23,753 nt of DNA from a virus, in IMG/VR virus record IMGVR_UViG_3300035145_000795, positions 1 to 23,753 of that record, one strand, 5' to 3'. Position numbers and translations under genes: made by a program. The number at the start of each line of letters is the position of its first letter. Position 1 is the first letter of the stretch. The notes under the pieces are model-generated. The model did no database searches and had not been told where the DNA came from. It saw only the letters and a list, made by a program, of their open reading frames with translations. Shown here in pieces: positions 21,313 to 23,753 of this stretch.

Positions 21313-21337
21313 AAAACCGCCCCCAGAAGAGGCGGTT
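21313..21337 (-). terminator. Probable terminator after the 172-aa gene
   Basis: On the minus strand AACCGCC, a 9-nt loop, GGCGGTT form a 7-bp stem that runs into a four-T stretch. The T-run is short, so it may be leaky. Confidence 0.65.
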
Positions 21338-21347
21338 AGGACAGTCT

Positions 21348-21866
21348 TCAAACTGGTTCGATGGTGATCTTCATTCCAGTTCCAGCAATGGAGTTGACCA
21401 AATCTGTGACGGTCATCTGCTTCTCCTGATACTGGGTTCCAAGTGACTGGGAGATGCTGTCTACAGCGGTTGCTGCAGCGTACACATTGATGGGGGGAGT
21501 AGCGGGAACGCTAACGGTACGCTTTGCCTTACGACGCTGCCTACGAACGGACTTACTCATGATACCAGGGAAGGAAGTAGCAAAGGTTCCTTGCCACAAC
21601 CGCTCTGTCTTCTTGCAGACTTCACGACTGAGAGTCTCCCGCATAAACTCCACAACATCCTTCTTAGAACGGGTGTGGTAGGGTTTGATCAGGTCAGAGT
21701 GCTGCTCGCAGAACATGTCCAGACCGAACATCTGGGTCCACTGGGCAGGGGGCAGCAGGGTTTCGCTGATGCGAGCGTTGCGTTGGATAGCCTCAAGGTT
21801 CTGGGGCACCCACATGGCATAGGCATCGAGAGTGGAATAGATGAAGTCGGTACGGGTGTTGATCAT
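21348..21866 (-). CDS. Unknown protein with its own strong early promoter, 172 aa
   Basis: Begins MINTRTDFIYSTLDAYAMWV. It is helical and polar up to about residue 100, then has a very basic stretch at 105-117 (KSVRRQRRKAKRT) followed by a Pro-containing linker and an Ala-rich segment. The basic patch could bind nucleic acid. I recognise no domain. The gene is fenced off: a full-consensus sigma70 promoter lies 22 nt upstream and a terminator follows 11 nt after the stop, so it should be transcribed alone by the host polymerase. This is the kind of setting expected for an early host-takeover protein, but that is an inference. Confidence 0.7.
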   Translation of the reverse strand: MINTRTDFIYSTLDAYAMWVPQNLEAIQRNARISETLLPPAQWTQMFGLDMFCEQHSDLIKPYHTRSKKDVVEFMRETLSREVCKKTERLWQGTFATSFPGIMSKSVRRQRRKAKRTVSVPATPPINVYAAATAVDSISQSLGTQYQEKQMTVTDLVNSIAGTGMKITIEPV

Positions 21867-21887
21867 AAGAATTTTTTAACTGCTAGG

Positions 21888-21916
21888 ATTATATATGGTT
21901 TGGAATTGTTTGTCAA
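21888..21916 (-). promoter_or_regulatory. Full-consensus sigma70 promoter (TTGACA-17-TATAAT)
   Basis: On the minus strand TTGACA (21911-21916), exactly 17 nt, TATAAT (21888-21893). The TGA inside the -35 box is the stop codon of the VWA gene. It is the only perfect two-box promoter seen in the window and drives the 172-aa gene. Confidence 0.85.
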
Positions 21917-23753
21917 GCAATCAACTCTACGAATTCGGAAAGAACCTTTTTATTCATCTTTTTAGTAGACAAAGATTTTTTAAATGCATTACGAATCTGA
22001 GTCTTAGTAGCAGAGTCATCAACATCAAAAGAAACTTCTTTCGAGAGGTCAGAACCAGACAGGCCAAAGTATTTCGCGTATCCAGTGTCTGTCAGAGTGA
22101 AGGAACGATTCTTACGCCACTCTCTAGTAATCCTTTCCCACTCAGTATTTTTAGCATACCGACGGATGAATCCACCAGAATCACGCGATTCAAGAACCCT
22201 GAACCCAATGAGATTAACATCAGGGAATGTCTGAGAAAGGTCTTCCAGCAAGACCTTAGTAAAGGTCTTGAAGTCTTCTTCGATTGCAGCACAGACTCCA
22301 GTCTTACGATTACGCAGGAAAGATCCATAGGATACCCGACCATGACCCATGTAGGGTTCGTGTTCGGGAGACCGCTGAACAAGCCTGTTACGGCAAATAG
22401 GAGCTGCCTCACCATCAGTAAAGATGATGCACTGGACCTTCTGTGCCCCAGTCATCTTTTTAAATGCAGGGATAATCTGGTGGAGACACACGATCGCTTC
22501 GTTCAGAGGAGTTCCTGAGAGAGTCATTCTATTAGGAACAACATACTCATTTCCAGTCCGCCAGGAGCTGAAGTAACTTCCGAGTCTGAAGAAGTTACGC
22601 ATATCAGTATCCAGTTGATTAGACCTGCTGCTCAGCAGATTCATCAGACCAAAGTCGTCAGTGACATGCAGTTCATTTTCAATACGCTCACATTTCTCAG
22701 GACGGATTCCTGCCTCTGGATCACGCACAAACCACTCATTAGTAAATGCATAGACTTCAAAAGGAATACCAACTTTCTTACAGAACCAGGCAAGATTCAT
22801 GATCTGCTTCACGCTGTCCAGGAGAACACGCTCCATAGAACCAGACCAGTCTAGAACAAAGACCAGACCATGATTCTTACCATCGGGAAGAACAGTCACC
22901 TTTTTGAACAGATCTTCATTGAATCTATAAGTGTGTAGCTTAGTTGTATCGAGAACTCCAGTCCTACTAGTAGAAGCACGAGCATAAGCGTCTGCAGATT
23001 TACGGCACTCGAATTCTTTGACAAGGTAGTTTACCTCCTTATTTGCAGATTTTTTGAACTCTCTATACTTGCTATCGACCGTCTCAAAGATATCGATCTC
23101 TGGCAAGTTATAGGTCTTACGATCATCATTACGATAACGCTGATGAAGCTCCCAATAATCTGTCAGACATTCACGAATTTCGGAGACATCAGCGATAACT
23201 TTATCAAGTTCTACTTTAGGAACCTGAACATAAACACTCTCACCACTATACATGTCCACAAGGTCTTTCAGTTTCTCCTCCAGAGCATCCATGGTCTGAG
23301 TATCAAACTCATCTCCACCAGGTCCCTCAACGGATTCTACACGCTCCTCAGTGGTATTGGTCACCTCAGGGTCACCAGTGCCCTCCTCATCGCCCTCTGT
23401 AGTGTTGGGGACAGTGGAAATTGCTCCTCCACTTTCAGAACCACCTTCTTGCTCCTGAGCAGAAGGAGGGGGTGGCACATCTTTCACTTTCTCCTGCTGC
23501 TTTTTCTCACAGAATTCTTTCAGTTCTGTAGAAAGATCCAGGACTTCATCAAAAGTTTCTGCCTTTGAGATTTTATCAAGGATTACCTTCTCAGCAGGAC
23601 TGAACTGGATGTTCAGGAAGGCACCAATCTTGAAGTACAAGTTGATACGATCAGGAAAACTGTAGGTGGACAGATCGTCTTCACCGATGCAGAAAAAATC
23701 ATCCTCATTGAGATTGTTGTATCCGCGATAGAAAGTCTTAGAAAGACCTGCGT
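21913..23753 (-). CDS. VWA-domain CobT-like protein, partial (N-terminus beyond window)
   Basis: The frame is open to the right edge; a TTG at 23638-23640 is only an internal codon, as credible protein continues upstream (LSKTFYRGYNNLNEDDFFCI). 613 codons are visible, including the stop. The N-terminal part has an acidic, Pro/Gly/Glu-rich linker (about 22 residues around PPPPSAQEQEGGSESGG). Then comes a CobT-like stretch (DAYARASTSRTGVLDTTKLH) and a VWA domain with the metal site: DWSGS (near 22837-22851), Thr in LSGTPLNEA, and Asp in IIFTDGEA. All three MIDAS parts are present, so it should bind a metal and a partner. The CobS-like ATPase is the likely partner, as in MoxR-VWA and CobS-CobT pairs. 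Confidence 0.82.
   Translation of the reverse strand, partial: AGLSKTFYRGYNNLNEDDFFCIGEDDLSTYSFPDRINLYFKIGAFLNIQFSPAEKVILDKISKAETFDEVLDLSTELKEFCEKKQQEKVKDVPPPPSAQEQEGGSESGGAISTVPNTTEGDEEGTGDPEVTNTTEERVESVEGPGGDEFDTQTMDALEEKLKDLVDMYSGESVYVQVPKVELDKVIADVSEIRECLTDYWELHQRYRNDDRKTYNLPEIDIFETVDSKYREFKKSANKEVNYLVKEFECRKSADAYARASTSRTGVLDTTKLHTYRFNEDLFKKVTVLPDGKNHGLVFVLDWSGSMERVLLDSVKQIMNLAWFCKKVGIPFEVYAFTNEWFVRDPEAGIRPEKCERIENELHVTDDFGLMNLLSSRSNQLDTDMRNFFRLGSYFSSWRTGNEYVVPNRMTLSGTPLNEAIVCLHQIIPAFKKMTGAQKVQCIIFTDGEAAPICRNRLVQRSPEHEPYMGHGRVSYGSFLRNRKTGVCAAIEEDFKTFTKVLLEDLSQTFPDVNLIGFRVLESRDSGGFIRRYAKNTEWERITREWRKNRSFTLTDTGYAKYFGLSGSDLSKEVSFDVDDSATKTQIRNAFKKSLSTKKMNKKVLSEFVELIA

Noticed and set aside
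21895-22518. Plus-strand open frame of 207 codons opposite the VWA gene
   Set aside because: It lies fully inside the VWA coding region on the other strand, and the predicted protein has no domain sense.
23638-23640. TTG as the start of the VWA gene
   Set aside because: The same frame continues upstream with sensible protein to the window edge, so this is an internal Leu codon.
1-23753. tRNA genes, CRISPR arrays, insertion sequences or attachment sites
   Set aside because: I saw no cloverleaf-like sequence in the short gaps, no repeat-spacer arrays, and no transposase or integrase gene.

Overview
The window reads as a piece of a marine T4-like cyanophage (a myovirus of Synechococcus or Prochlorococcus). 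T4-type replication genes (41, uvsX, 43, regA, 62, 44, 45) are interleaved with genes typical of cyanophages: speD, mazG, hsp20, a CobS-like AAA+ gene and several 2OG-Fe(II) oxygenase-like genes. Every supported gene lies on the minus strand, so transcription runs from high to low coordinates. Genes are packed with ATGA, TGATG or 1-26 nt overlaps. No stretch over 300 bases lacks a gene; the longest gap is about 160 bases (13764-13923).

Layout in transcription order. 23753-21913: a VWA (CobT-like) protein, cut by the window edge. 21866-21348: an unknown 172-aa protein with its own consensus sigma70 promoter. 21275-14389: a long operon of CobS-like AAA+ ATPase, DUF3310-like protein, sliding clamp gp45, SpeD, an oxygenase, a conserved unknown, clamp loader gp44, two small proteins, a Dam-type methylase, clamp loader gp62 and a UPF0489/arginase-like protein. 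14361-13323: RegA, then an untranslated stretch that may hold a small RNA, then Hsp20. 13263-10166: two small similar proteins and DNA polymerase gp43. 10135-6121: UvsX, primase-helicase gp41, a second oxygenase-like protein, MazG and a small membrane protein. 6124-1: a 74-aa protein, a terminator, then late-type genes (444-aa protein, a third oxygenase, a nucleotidyltransferase, basic and structural-type proteins), several preceded by a TATAAATA late promoter.

The genes would work together as a replisome with recombination (gp41, gp43, gp44/62, gp45, UvsX), translational control (RegA) and metabolic support (MazG, SpeD). The CobS/VWA pair has the look of a MoxR-VWA chaperone or chelatase-like machine.

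The most striking new signal is a textbook -1 programmed ribosomal frameshift site at 1680-1712. It has an A_AAA_AAG heptamer directly before a TAG stop, a 6-nt spacer and a perfect 7-bp GC-rich hairpin. It would join a 325-aa protein to a 130-aa downstream frame that has no usable start in its first 61 codons. Other signals are late-promoter boxes built over TAA stop codons and pressed against terminators, a shared extended -10 motif (TGCTATAAT), a possible RNA thermometer ahead of hsp20 and a candidate small RNA next to it.
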